A stretch of DNA of 64,000 nucleotides from Cyclina sinensis (lineage: Eukaryota; Mollusca; Bivalvia; Venerida; Veneridae). Below, one piece after another: positions 45,963 through 57,637 of this stretch. The notes below the pieces were generated by a model. That model ran no database searches. It had not been told where the DNA came from and saw only the letters and a list, made by a program, of their open reading frames with translations. The first letter of the stretch is position 1, and every line of letters starts with the position of its first letter. A program made the position numbers and the translations under genes. Location of the stretch: NCBI GenBank assembly GCA_012932295.1, contig JAAONU010000013.1:5440603-5504602 (forward strand), written 5' to 3'.

Positions 45963-45977
45963 TTAGTTTAGGCTGGT

Positions 45978-46093
45978 CAGTGGTTGGATTCAATTTTAGT
46001 TGTCTCCATTGGTTTGTGTGTGTGTATATATATATAGTGGTTGGATTTAATTTTAGTTGTCTCCAATGGTTTGTGTGTATATATATATAGTGG
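45978..46093. repeat. ~60-bp tandem duplication with TG/TA microsatellite
   Basis: Two copies of GTGGTTGGATTYAATTTTAG, TTGTCTCCAWTGGTTTGTGT and a (TG)n(TA)n run, followed by GTGGTT. Confidence 0.8.
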
Positions 46094-46967
46094 TTTCATA
46101 CTGCTGTTCAGTTAGTTTCCGGTTCTTTTGGAAGGCATATTCTTTGTATGTGGAAGTCGTTGGAAAATCTGCATCATCGCAGCGTAATATTCAGGTTTGA
46201 AGTTTACTTGTGTCTGAATTGTTTCTTTGGTGTTTTATCTTCGATTTTGTTGCTCTATTTTGAACAGTCATGTTATATTTAATACTTTATTTCGGAATTA
46301 AATTCAGGCTATCAATTGATTTCAAATTGCTTTGGAATGACACTTCTTACTTTCACGTTACAATTTTATAACAGTTTTACATGCAGTCACAGTGTGTGGA
46401 CGTGCGGAAAGAGCAGAGATTACCTTGTGCTTGTTGTGTGAGAGAAGTCATTAGGAGCTTATCCTTTGTGAGTATTTTATGTTTTGTATTGTATTTTCCG
46501 TAATCATAATTTGGACATTCAGTTGAAAACAATTCATCTGTTTTCATGTAAGGTTGTGCTCTTAGGTTCATATTTCTTTTATTTGTAAATATTATATAAA
46601 AAAAAGTTCTAAGAGATGAAAGCATTATATATTTAAGATAAATGTATATTCACCTATTTCAGTCTGTTGCACATGTAATAGTTAGAAATTTATTGTAACT
46701 TGTGTGTGTGTTCTTTTTGTGTACTTACAGGACGTAAACACAACCGCAGCATATCCAGTCTGTAACAATAGTAATAACCTTATATATTACATGTGATCAT
46801 CTAGAAGTAAAAGAAAATGAAGTGACCATTTGTTTGGTATTCTTTCCAAAATACCTCCTTGGTTTACATCTACACAATGCTATATACAAAATATCTAAGC
46901 TCTAGGCCTTTTGGTTTCTGATGTGAAAATTTCTTACTATATTTATATATAAATTTCATACCATAGC
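46094..46967. other. Unassigned unique sequence
   Basis: No element structure. TGTGTACTTACAG near 46720-46732 looks like a plus-strand splice acceptor, but no coding exon follows that I can recognise. Confidence 0.35.
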
Positions 46968-47082
46968 TCCAAAAACAAAAAGTAGGTCAGTAGGTCAAAA
47001 ATATAGGTCATGTGATGACATTTTTGAAATTGAAACGAAAAACTGTGCACATGGTCCAAATTTCATTGCTGTAGCTTTAAAA
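46968..47082 (-). repeat. K repeat unit (AGGTCA-rich)
   Basis: AAAAAGTAGGTCAGTAGGTC and GCACATGGTCCAAATTTCAT. It abuts the family A element at 47083. Confidence 0.75.
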
Positions 47083-48813
47083 CACAAGAGGGTCATGATT
47101 GCCCTGTATCGCTCACCTGAGTATGACTGCTTTTAACAAAGTTGCTATGGACCTGGTTAAATGACCCCAGATGACCCATATTCCAACTTGACCTAGAAAT
47201 TATTGAAACAATCTCTTTGACAAATTTCCAGGATATTTGGACTGAAAAAGTAGCATCTAGAGTGTTAACAAGGTTTCTCGATATTTAGGCTCTGTGACCT
47301 AGTTTTTGACCCCAGATAACCCATATCAAAACTTGAGCTAAAAATCACCACGACAACCTATCTGACAAATTTCCAGGACATTTGGACTTAAAATGTAGCC
47401 TCTAGAGTGTTAACAAAGTTTTTCCATATTTGGGCTCTGTGACCTAGTTTTTGACCCAAGATGACCCATACTCCAAACTGAGCTAGAAATCATCAAAAAA
47501 ACTTGTCTGACAAATTTCCAGGATATTTGGACTGAAAATGTAACCTCTGGAGTGTTAAAATGGTTTTAACATTTTAGGGCTCTGTGACCTAGTTTTTGAT
47601 CCCAGATGACCCATATCCAAATTTGAGCTAGAAATCATTGAAACAACCTTTCTGACAAATTTCAAGGACATTTGGACTAAAAATGTAACCTCTAGAGCTT
47701 TTACAAGGTTAACGTTTTTCTACTTTCGGGCTCTGTGACCTAGTTTTTGACCCCAGAGAACCTATATTCAAAACTGAGCTAGAAATCATCCATAGAATCT
47801 TTCTGACAAATTTCCAGGTTATTTGGACTGAAAATGCTACCTTTAGAATATTAACAAGGTTTTTCCATATTTGGACTCTGTGACCTAGTTTGTGACCCCA
47901 GATGACCCATACTCGAACTTGATCTAGAAATCCTCAAGGCAATTTTTCTGACAAATTCCAGATTATTTGGGCTGAAAATGTAACCTCTAGAGTGTTAACA
48001 AGATTTTTCTATTTTTGGGCTCTGTGACCTAGTTTTTGAACCCAGATGACCCATATTTGAACTTGTGCTAGAAATCTTTGAAGCAACCTTTCTGACAAAT
48101 TTCCAGATTATTTGGGCTGAAAATGTAATCTCTAGAGTGTTAACAAGATGTTTCTATTTTTGGGCTCTGTGACCTAGTTTTTGAACCAAGATGACCCATA
48201 TTTGAACCTGAGCTAGAAATCATAGAAGCAACCTTCCTGACAGGTTTCCAGATTATTTGGTCTAAAAATGTTACCTCTAGAGTGTTAACAAGGTTTTTCA
48301 ATATTTGGGCTCTGTGACCTAGTTTTTGACTCCAGATGACCTATATTTGAACTTGACCTAAAAATCATCAAAGCAACCTTTCTGACAAATTTCATGATTA
48401 TTTGGGCTGAAAATGTAACCTCTAGAATGTTAACAAGATTTTTCTATTTTTGGGCTCCGTGACCTAGTTTTTGAACCCAGATGACCCATTTTTGAACTTG
48501 AGCTAGAAATCATCATTAGAACATTTCTGACAAATTTCCAGGATATTTGGACTGAAAAAGTAGCCTCTAGAGTGTTAACAAGGTTTTCCTATATTTGGGC
48601 TCTGAAACCTAGTTTTCCAACCCTGATAACCCATGTTCGAACTCGTCCGAGATATTAATGAGACAATCATCCTGACCAAGTTTCATGACAATTGAGGCAA
48701 AAATGTGACCACTAGAGTGTTAACAAACCAATTGTTAACGGACGGACGGACGACGGACAAAAGGTGATCAGAAAAGCTCACTCTGTCACTACGTGACAGG
48801 TAAGCTAAAAAAA
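47083..48813 (-). mobile_element. Family A HINE, 145-bp core type
   Basis: The low end CACAAGAGGGTCATGATTGC carries two changes in its hairpin. The core has about eleven 145-bp units marked by GTGACCTAGTTTTTGA. The high end has GACGGACGGACGGACGACGG, hairpin GTCAC-tac-GTGAC and CAGGTAAGCTAAAAAAAG. It is inserted in K repeat sequence. Confidence 0.82.
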
Positions 48814-48828
48814 GTAGGTCAGAAGGTC

Positions 48829-50568
48829 AACAAGAGGGCCATGATGGCCCTGTATCGCTCACCTGGGTATGACTGCTTTAAACAAAGTTGCTATGGACCT
48901 GGTTATTTGACCCCAGATGGCCCATATTCAAACTTGACCTAGAAATTATTGAAACAATCTCTTTGACAAATTTCAAGGTTATTTGTACTGAAAATGTTAT
49001 CTCTAGAGTGTTAACAAGATTTTTTCCATATTTGGGCTCTATGACCTAGTTTTTGACCCCAGATTACCCATATCCAAACCTGAGCTACAAATCATCAAAA
49101 CAACCTTTCTGACAAATTTCCAGGACATTTGGACTGAAAATGTAGCCTCTAGAGTGTGAACAAAGTTTTTCAATATTTGGGCTCTGTGACCTAAATGTTT
49201 TGACTTCAGATGACCCATATTCAAATTTGACCTAGAAACCATAGAATTATGCTTTCTGACAAATTTCCAGGTTATTTGGAATTAAAATGTTACCTCTAGA
49301 GTGTTAACAAGTTTTTTTCCATATTTTGGCTCTGTGACCTAGTTTTTGACCCAAGATGACCCATACTCCAACTTGAGCTAGAAATCATCAAGAAAACCTG
49401 TCTGACAAATTTCCAGGATATTTGGACTGAAAATGTAACCTCAGGAGTGTTAAAAAGTTTTTTACATATTTGAACCATGTGACCTAGTTTTTGATCCCAG
49501 ATAACCCATAACCAAATCTGAGCTAGAAATCTTTGAAACAATCTTTCTGACAAATTTCAAGGACATTTAGACTAAAAATGTAACCTCTAGAGGATTAACA
49601 AGGTTTTTCTACTTTTGGGCTCTGTGACCTAGTTTTTGACCCCAGAAAACCTATATTCAAAACTAAGCTAGAAATCATCGATAGAACCTTTCTGACAAAT
49701 TTCCACGTTATTTGGACTGAAATTGCTACCTTTAGAATGTTAACAAGGTTTTTCCATATTTGGACTCTGTGACCTAGTTTGTGACTCCAGATGACCCATA
49801 TTCGAACTTGATCTAGAAATCCTCAAGGCAACTTTTCTGACAAATTTCCAGATTATTTGGGCTGAAAATGTAACCTCTAGAGTGTTAACAAGGTTTTTCC
49901 ATATTTGGGCTCCGTGACCTAGTTTTTGACCCCAGATGACCCATATTTAAATTTGACCTAGAAATTGTCAAAGCAACCTTTCTGACAAATTTCCAGATTA
50001 TTTGGGCTGAAAATGTAACCTCTAGAGTGTTAACAAGGTTTTTCCATATTTGGGCTCTGTGACCTAGTTTTTGACCCCAGATGACCCATATTTGAACTTG
50101 ACCTAGAAATTGTCAAAACAACCTTTTTGACAAAATTCCAGATTATTTGGGCTGAAAATGTAACCTCTAGAGTGTTAACAAGATTTTTCTATTTTTGGGC
50201 TCCGTGACCTAGTTTTTGAACCCAGATTACCCATATTTGAACTTGAGCTAGAAATCATCAATAGAACCTTTCTGACAAATTTCCAGGATATTTGGACTGA
50301 AAAAGTAGCCTCTAGAGTGTTAACAAGGTTTTTCTATATTTGGGCTCTGTGACCTAGTTTTCCAACCCTGATAACCCATGTTCGAACTCGTCCGAGATAT
50401 CAATGAGACAAACATCCCGTGCAAGTTTCATGACAATTGAGGCAAAAATGTGACCACTAGAGTGTTAACGAACTAATTGTGGACGGACGGACGGACGGAC
50501 GGACGACGGACGACGGACAAAAGGTGATCAGAAAAGCTCACTCTGTCACTACGTGACAGGTGAGCTAA
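48829..50568 (-). mobile_element. Family A HINE, 145-bp core type, nested in a K repeat
   Basis: It interrupts the K unit between AGAAGGTCA and AAATATAGGTCATG, which are contiguous in other K units, so the boundaries are secure and there is no target duplication. The core has twelve or so units. The high end has (GGAC)n at 50482-50517, hairpin GTCAC-tac-GTGAC and CAGGTGAGCTAAAA. It is very similar throughout to 47083-48813 and 42417-44417. Confidence 0.85.
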
Positions 50569-50761
50569 AAATATAGGTCATGCTATAACGTTTTTGAAAT
50601 TGAAACAAAAAACTGTACACATGGTCCAAATTTCATACCATAGCTCCAAAAACAAAAAGTAGGTCAGAAGGTCAAAGATATAGGTCATCTGATGACATTT
50701 TTGAAATTGAAACGAAAAACTGTGCACATGGTCCGAATTTCATTGCTGTAGCTAAAAAACA
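50569..50761 (-). repeat. K repeat units resuming after the nested element
   Basis: ATATAGGTCATGCTATAACG, then AAGTAGGTCAGAAGGTCAAA and TGTGCACATGGTCC. Confidence 0.75.
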
Positions 50762-51582
50762 AACAAGAAATGTTTGTAAAACATAAATGCCCCCATGCAG
50801 CACCTGATTGCTTGTGGCTGGGCCATGCATTCTCTAGTTATTGATCGGAAACCGTTTTTAGGATCAAGGTCCCTGTGACCTAATGACCTCAAAGTCAATA
50901 GGGGTCATCTACTGGTGATGACCTACCAGTATACTAAGTTTGGTGAACCTTGGTCAAAGCGTTCTCTAGTTACTGATCGGAAACCGTTTAAGGATGAAGG
51001 TGCCCTGTAAGCTTGACCTTTGACCTAATGACCTCAAATCAATAAGGGTCATCTACTGGTGATGACCAACCAGCATACCAAGTTTGGTGAACCTAGGTGA
51101 AAGCATTCTCAAATTATTGATTGGAAACCGTTTTTAGATTGAAAGTCTCTGTAATCTTGCCCTTTAACCTAATGACCTCAAAGTCAATAGGGGTCATCTA
51201 CTGGTGATGACCAACCAGCATACTAAGTTTGGTTAACCTAAGTCAAAGTATTCTCTAGTTATTGATCGGAAACCGTTTTTAGGATGAAGGTCCCTGTGAG
51301 CTTGACCTTTGACCTAATGACCTCAAAATCTATCAAGTCATCTACTGTTGATGGCCAACCAGGAAACCAAGTTTGGTGAACCTAAGTCAAAGTGTTCTCT
51401 AGTTATTGATCGGAAACCGTTTTAAGGATGAAGGTCCCTGTGATCTTGACCTTTGACCTAATGACCTCAAAATCAATAGGGTCATCTACTGGTGATGACC
51501 AACCTGCACACCAAGTTTGGTGAACCTAGGTCAAAGCGTTCTCTAGTTATTGATTGGAAACAAAGTGTCTACCGACTGACCG
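50762..51582 (-). mobile_element. Family F HINE-like element, high end lost
   Basis: The low end AACAAGAAATGTTTGTAAAA has hairpin ATGTTT-gta-AAACAT and then ATGCCCCCATG. Five or six ~145-bp units carry TGACCTTTGACCTAATGACC and CCAAGTTTGGTGAACCTA. It stops at GTCTACCGACTGACCGA and joins directly to family A core, so the GGGGGGCAT terminus is missing. Confidence 0.78.
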
Positions 51583-52870
51583 AATTCTAGGCCTTGTGGT
51601 TTCATACAAGAAGATTTTTAAAGATTTTCTTCTATACTGCTATTTAAAACTTGTGACCCCTTGGGAAGGGTTAATAGTGACCTCAGGGAGATTTTTCTAA
51701 CATACTTAGTAGAGATCCATGCTGCAAAACAAATATCTTAACTCTAGGCCTTGTGGTTTCTTATAAGGAGATTTTTTCCTATATAATTCTATATAAAATA
51801 CGTGACCCCTAGGGCAGGGCCTATTTTGACCAAGGGGCCATGATTTGAACAAACTTGATAGAGGTCCGTTAGATAATGCTGCCGCCAAATATCTTAACTC
51901 TAGGCCTTGTAGTTTATGACAAGAAGATTTTTTAAAAGTTTTTCCTATATAACTCTATTTTAAATATGTGACCCCTTGGGCGGGGCAGTTCTGACCCCAA
52001 GGTCATAATTTTTGACCTAGGGTCAATGACTTGAACAAACTTTGTAGAGGTCCTCTAGACAATGCAACATACAAAATATCTTAACTCCAAGTCTTATGGT
52101 TTCTTATGTGACGATTTTTAAAACCTCCCTTTATAACTCTATGTAAACAAATGACCCCCAGGGCTTGGCCTATTTTGACCCAGTGGCTCTGATTTGAACA
52201 AACTTAGTAGAGGTTCACTAAACAATGCTACACACCAAATACCTAGGCTATATGCCTTACAGTTTCTGACAAGAAGATATTTAAAGTTTTTCCTTCATGA
52301 CTCTATGTAAAACAATTGACCCCTGGGATGGGGTTATTTTTGACCCAGAGGCCATGATTTGAACAAATTTGGTAGAGGTCCACTAGACAATGCTGCACAA
52401 CAAATATCTTAACTCTAGGCCTTGTTGTTTCTGACAAGAAGATTTTTGAAGTTTTTCCTATATAAGTCTATAAAAATCAAGTGACCCAAGGGGTAGGGCC
52501 AGTTTTGACCACAGGGTCATGATTTGAACAAACTTGGTAGAGGTCCACTAGATGATACTTTATACCAAATATCAAAGCTCTAAGCCTTGTGGTTTCGGAG
52601 AAGATGAGTTTCAAAGATCCAACTTTGAAATCTGTTTTCAGCTCCTGTGACACAGAAATGCAATAGACCAGAACCACTTGAACAAACTTGGTAGAGCTTC
52701 ATGCAAGGAACATCCCAGGCAAGTTTCATCAAATTTGGCCCAGTGGTTTCAGAGGAGATGTCATTTAAATGAATTGTGGACGATGGACGGACAACAGATA
52801 GAGGGACGACGGACAACCACCGATCCTAGAAGCTCACATGAGCACTATGTGCTCAGGTGAGCCAAAATTG
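51583..52870 (-). repeat. Family A 165-bp core and high end, low end lost
   Basis: About seven core units (CTAGGCCTTGTGGTTTC, GACCCCTAGGGCAGGGCC). The high end has GATGGACGGACAACAGATAG and GGACGACGGAC, hairpin AGCAC-tat-GTGCT and CAGGTGAGCCAAAATT. Confidence 0.78.
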
Positions 52871-53580
52871 AAGATGTTGGTTTCGTCGTAAGTGTTGTTT
52901 TTCTACGTTTGAATCATATCTGTAAATCAATAAAATTCAAGTCATTTTAAGAGAAAGGTCATAAGTTTTAATCAAATCATTAAAAAAGTTATAACTATTA
53001 AAGCATAACAATAACTTGACTTTCATGGTCAAGGTAATGTTAAGGTCAAATTCAAAATTTAATAACAAATAATGTGTCAGTTCTGTCATAAGTGTTGATT
53101 ATTCAAGTATGAATCAAATATGTATAAAAAAGAGAAAGTTATGACAATTTTAGCAAATTTCATTCATTTAATCTTGATGGTAAAGGTCATTTTAAGGTCA
53201 AGGTCATACTTGAATCATTCAACATGTCAATTTTGTCATAAGTGTTGTTTTGTCCAAGTATGAATTAAATACATATAAAAAAAAGAAAATGTTATGACAA
53301 TTTAAGCAAAATTCAATCATTTGACCTTGGTGGTCAGTCATTTTAAGGTCAAGGTCATACCTGAATTATTCAACATCTTCGTTTTGTGATAAGTGTTATT
53401 TTATCAAAGTATGAATCAAATCCATAAATAAATAACAAAGTTATAACAATTTAAGCATAATACTTTAACTTGACTTTCACAGTCAATATCATTTAAAGGT
53501 CAAATTCCAACTTGAATAATAAAACATGTCCGTTTTGTCATATGTGTTGTTAAGTACAAATATGAATCAAATCAGTACAG
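52871..53580 (-). repeat. L tandem array (~150-bp unit), first part
   Basis: Units carry TTTTAAGGTCAAGGTCATAC, TTGTCATAAGTGTTGTTTTG and CAAGTATGAATCAAAT. The array is cut at 53580 by a family A element and continues at 55015. Confidence 0.75.
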
Positions 53581-55014
53581 ACAAGAGGGCCAATGGCCCT
53601 TAAGTGCTCACCTGGGTTCAAAGATGAAAGAAATTTGCCATAGATTTAAAACAATTAAGTAGGTCAGTAGGTCAAAAATATAGGTCATGCTATGACATTT
53701 TTGAAATCAGTACAAAAAACTGTACACATGGTCCAAATTTCATTGCCATAGCTCCAAAAACAAAAGGTATGTCAGTAGGTCAAAAAAATAGGTAATGCAA
53801 TGACATTTTTTAAATCTAAACGAAAAACTGTGCACATGGTCCAAATTTCATTGCTGTAGCTAAAAACCAAAAAAGTAGGTCAAAATATAGGTCAAGGAAT
53901 AATGATTTTGAAATCATCTTGAAAACTGTACAAATGGTCCAAATTTTATTGCCAAAACGAAAGACCAAAAACTTTGGGCGGGGGAGGGTGGGGGCGGGGG
54001 GGGGGGGGGAAGTGACCCCCAGGGGAGGGGGGATGACCCCATTCTCACAGTGCATAGTACCAAATATCTAAGCTCCAGGCCTTGCAGTTTTTGACAAGAA
54101 GATTTTTAAAGTTTTTTCACTATATAACTCTATGTAAAACATGTGACCCCTGGGGCAGGGCCAGTTTTGACCCAGGGGCCATGATTTTAAAATCTTGGTA
54201 GAGGTCTTCTAGACAATGCTCAACACCAAATATCTAAGCTTCATGCCTTGTTGTTTCTAACAAAAAGATTTTTAAAGATTTTCTTATATAACTCTATGTA
54301 AAACATGTGACCCCTGGGGCAGGGCCAGTTTTTATCCAGGAGCCATGATTTGAACAAACTTGGTAAAGGTCCACTGGATAATGCTGCACACCAAATATCT
54401 TAACTCTAGGCCTTGTGGTTTCTTAGAAGAAGATTTTTTAAATGTTTTTCCTATATAACTCTATGTAAAACATGTGACTTCTGGGGCGGGGCCATTTTTG
54501 ACCCAGGAGCCATGATTTGAACAAACTTGGTAAAGGTCCACAGGACATTGATGCACACCAAATATCTTAACTCTAGGCCTTGTAGTTTCTGACAAGAATA
54601 TTTTTAAAGTTTTCCTATATAAGTCTTTGCAAAAACCAGAGACCACTGGGGTGGGGCCAATTTTGACCCTAGGGGAATAATTTGAACAACTTTTGTAGAG
54701 GCCTACTAGAGGATGCTACATACCAAATATCTAAGCTTTAGGGCTTGTGGTTTCAGACAAGATTATTTTCAAAGTTTTTCCTTTCAGTTGCCATAGCAAC
54801 CAGAGTTTTCTTGATGGAATTGGTTTCTTTGAACAACTTTGGAAGAGCTTCATGCAAGGAACATCCCATGCAAGTTTCATTGAATTAAGCCCAGTGGTTT
54901 TAGAGGAGATGTTGTTTGAATGAAATTGTTGACGCCTCATGATGCACACCACACGACGCACATTGGGGTATGACAAAAGCTCGCTCTGGCACTTTGTGCC
55001 AGGTGAGCTAAAAA
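53581..55014 (-). mobile_element. Family A HINE nested in the L array
   Basis: The low end ACAAGAGGGCCAATGGCCCT (hairpin with a shorter loop) leads into GTGCTCACCTGG. Then come K units (53655-53960), a long G tract (53976-54035) and 165-bp core units. The high end has hairpin GGCAC-ttt-GTGCC and CAGGTGAGCTAAAAAG. The L array text GAATCAAAT...AAGTTATGACAATTTAAG continues across it. Confidence 0.8.
53976..54035. repeat. G-rich tract (potential G-quadruplex)
   Basis: Runs of three or more G separated by A, T or C, including one run of about fourteen G. Equivalent tracts lie at 26449-26471 and 28449-28495, each at the same position after AAAATGAGAAAAAA in family A elements (the G run at 53976 follows AACTTTGGGC). 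Confidence 0.8.
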
Positions 55015-55316
55015 GAGCAAGTTATGACAATTTAAGAAAGATTAAATCATTTGACCTTGACAATCAAGGTCATTTTAAGGTCAGGGTCATACCTGAATTA
55101 TTCAACATGTTGGTTTTGTCATAAATGTTGTTTTGTCCAAGTATGAATCAAATCCAACTACAAATAACAAAGTTATTGCCAATTTTAGCCAAGTTCAAAA
55201 ATCTAACCTTGAAGGCACAGGTCATTTATGAGTACAGGTCAAGTTCAGTCTAGTCTACTTTAAGGTCTTGTCCAAAAAGTTGTTGTGTCCATGTATGAAG
55301 ACAATCCATTAAGAAA
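55015..55316 (-). repeat. L tandem array, second part
   Basis: AAGTTATGACAATTTAAGAA, TTTTAAGGTCAGGGTCATAC and GTATGAATCAAATCC, collinear with 52871-53580. Confidence 0.7.
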
Positions 55317-55786
55317 TGTGTCTGTAAGACACAGATGCCCTCACTCAACCTAGCTACTCATACAGCTAGCATTATGGCAAAACTCAAAATACTGTCTCCA
55401 ACACTGCGACCAATGGATGAATATTATCCTTCACAATTCTGTATGCATAGATGGACATCCATGGAGTTTGCAGATAGTAAACAGGTTTTTTCTTGTCTAA
55501 TTTGTACTAATTTGTACTAAGTTCCAAAGTTATATGTTCTGTAAGTTAGGCTGTTTATAAAATGTCCATTGTCATCTAAATAGCAAACAATATTAAGCAA
55601 TTGTAATGTTGGATCAAAATTTCACCATTTCCATACTTAAATGTTGAATTCTGCTTAAGCTGGTGCTAATGGGCGTGGACGGTAACTTGCACTTTCCATT
55701 ACTGTCCATGAACATGCTCAATCAAACATAGTCTGCAATTTGACCATTGGAACAGCGATAAGCTCACTAAGAAGATGGAAATTTTT

Positions 55787-56062
55787 TTAGGAATCAAACT
55801 GTAGGGCAACAATGCTGTGGTCTGAGTAGTAGGTTGACAGGCAGGTTAATCTGGGTTGTAGAATATTAATCTGTATGTAGACAAGGTCAAATGTAGAACC
55901 ACCTCTGTGAGTTGGGAGCTGCAAACACTGGGAATAGTTATTCAATTTCTGTGACTGTCTTCTATAATTTGTAGAATTAAAAGCTAAGTTGAAATCTCCA
56001 AGCAGTAAATCTGGAGAAGTTTGGTCTGCAATATGTGTTAGATCATTAATAAAGTCTGTGGA
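55787..56062 (-). pseudogene. Helentron-type EEP endonuclease, C-terminal fragment
   Basis: An open minus-strand stretch of 91 codons ending at a stop: TDFINDLTHIADQ, then LLLGDFNLAFNS (catalytic GDFN), LQLPTHRGGSTFDLVYI and STYYSDHSIVALQFDS (catalytic S-D-H). This is the second half of an exonuclease-endonuclease-phosphatase domain. It begins abruptly where the tandem array starts (56063), so the N-terminal half is missing. It is less decayed than the copy at 13382-14515, whose S-D-H reads S-Y-H. A LINE endonuclease is the alternative, but the hairpin terminus and matching layout favour a Helentron. Confidence 0.72.
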
Positions 56063-56480
56063 AACCCCAGGTGCACAAAATTTACATGCTGATCAACATT
56101 CCTGTAAAGTTTCTTGACTGTAGGTGCAGCACTTTTGCAGATACAGGTGACACAAGTTGAAAATTGCAAATTTTTAGTATGAGGGGCCATAACTCTAACA
56201 ATACGGAATAAATCTATATAGGAAAACCCAGGTGCACAATTTTACATGCTGATCAACATTCCTGTAAAGTTTCTTGACTGTAGGTTCAGCGCTTTTGCAG
56301 TTACAGGCGACACAAGTTGAAAATTACTATTTTTGACTAAGTAAGGGGCCATAACTCTAACAGTTCCAAATAAATCTATATGGGAAACCCCAGGTGCACA
56401 ACTTCACATGCTGATCAACATTCCTGTAAAGTTTCTTGACTCTAGCTTCAGGGCTTTTGGAGCTCTAGGCGATACAAATT
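56063..56480 (-). repeat. ~162-bp tandem array
   Basis: CCCAGGTGCACAAYTTTACATGC-like text recurs at about 56067, 56228 and 56391, with TGATCAACATTCCTGTAAAG and GGGGCCATAACTCTAACA in each unit. Confidence 0.8.
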
Positions 56481-56500
56481 TTATGGGACGGGCAAGGGCA

Positions 56501-56786
56501 AATTTAAATGCTCCCCCCCGACCCCCCCCATAAAATTATTATCAATTTTAAAGTTTTCAGAGGGAACAGGAACAGCAAAAACACCATGACTGTAGCAATA
56601 AAAAGTCCAGCTAAAAATGCCAAAAGTAGAGCCTATACATATGTATTTCTTTTCTTTCTCCTTGCCAGGTAACACAAAGAACATTAAACAGTGTACACAT
56701 TTTAATAACTATTTATCAATCCAAACATCTAGTCTGCGATTTATTTCAAAAAGACTTTATTCAATGTGACAAAGATAACAGCTTAC
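56501..56786. other. Intron flank, unassigned
   Basis: Contains C runs near 56511-56530 and otherwise unique sequence leading to the exon donor. Confidence 0.45.
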
Positions 56787-56962
56787 TTTGAGACTACATG
56801 AAGTGATACATTTGGATACACTGTTGCTTGTGTACAATATTGGTCACCCAGTTTAACCTTCCAGTCACGACTGCCAATTCCCAAATTTTCTCCCTTAATG
56901 GTAATAACTGTACCACCTGACTTTGGGCCTTTTGAAGGTTCGATCCCAGAAACATTTACTTT
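56787..56962 (-). CDS. Plexin-family receptor, exon 1 of 5 in window (IPT/TIG domain start)
   Basis: A 176-bp exon starting in phase 0 and ending in phase 2. The acceptor is TTTCTTTTCAG before AAAGTAAATGTT; the donor is GTAAGC after GTCTCAAA. It encodes KVNVSGIEPSKGPKSGGTVI, TIKGENLGIGSRDWKVKLGD and CTQATVYPNVSLHVVS. The P-x-x-GP-x-SGGT-x-I-T-I-x-G-x-NLG pattern is the signature of a plexin IPT/TIG domain (second of the series, judged from spacing to the later EDP-like link). The apparent start MISFQ is intron. Upstream exons with the Sema and PSI domains are expected beyond 64000 or in unrecognised short exons. Confidence 0.9.
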
Positions 56963-57637
56963 CTGAAAAGAAATCAAAAGAGCTACAGTGACAATTGTTT
57001 ACTTGCTCAAACAACAATTGTAATTTTACTGAAATCCAATTCAAAAGAACAGAAGCAACAAGAAAATGCTACAAGCAAAATATCCAAGCCAATATCTTTT
57101 TCCTTTTAGTAGCAATTCCATGTGGCCAGGACGTCACTTAAGACATCAATACCAAGACAGAACTGTCAACATTGGCTCTGCTTGAAAATAGAATACTACC
57201 TGTAAGTAATTTATTTCTTTATAGGTTTCTATGTGACATGAGTCAGTCTAGGGAGAAAATATAAGCTTTCCACTGAAAAGTGGATCTCCATCTGCAGCTG
57301 AGCCATTTTCTCAAGCACTGCATGAAACCTTGGATACAAACAAATTCCATGGTTTCACTTAGTGCCTGAAAAAAAACAGCTCAGCTGCTGGTGGACATCA
57401 TATATATACTAATAATATCTATGTATACTGATTTCCATACAGACATGTGATCATACAGAAGGACTTTATAATGATTGAAGGAGGATAATTCTTAATTTCT
57501 TATTAACCCTGGGGGTCCTTATTTTAACCAACAAGCTAGAGGTTCATAAACCTTATGGTTTATGAATAATCAGCAACATTAAAGTTTCTGCATGATGCCA
57601 ACAATGCCATCAATGTAATAGCTTAACTGCTTTCTTC
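56963..57637. other. Unassigned intron sequence
   Basis: No element or coding exon is recognised. Confidence 0.4.

Larger units (their letters stand above)
55317..56500 (-). mobile_element. Composite with family G-type terminus and Helentron endonuclease remnant
   Basis: The low end has hairpin TGTGTCT-gta-AGACACA (55317-55333) and GATGCCCTCAC, as in family G. About 450 bp without clear content follow, then an endonuclease fragment on the minus strand (55787-56062) and a ~162-bp array (56063-56480). The order terminus, endonuclease end, tandem array is the same as in the family C composite. The high end is unclear; a C-rich stretch at 56511-56530 stands there instead of the expected G-run. 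Confidence 0.6.

Noticed and set aside
46377..46800. Possible plus-strand gene with a splice acceptor near 46732
   Set aside because: No coding sequence with recognisable content follows, and the minus-strand frame at 46377-46625 has no domain.
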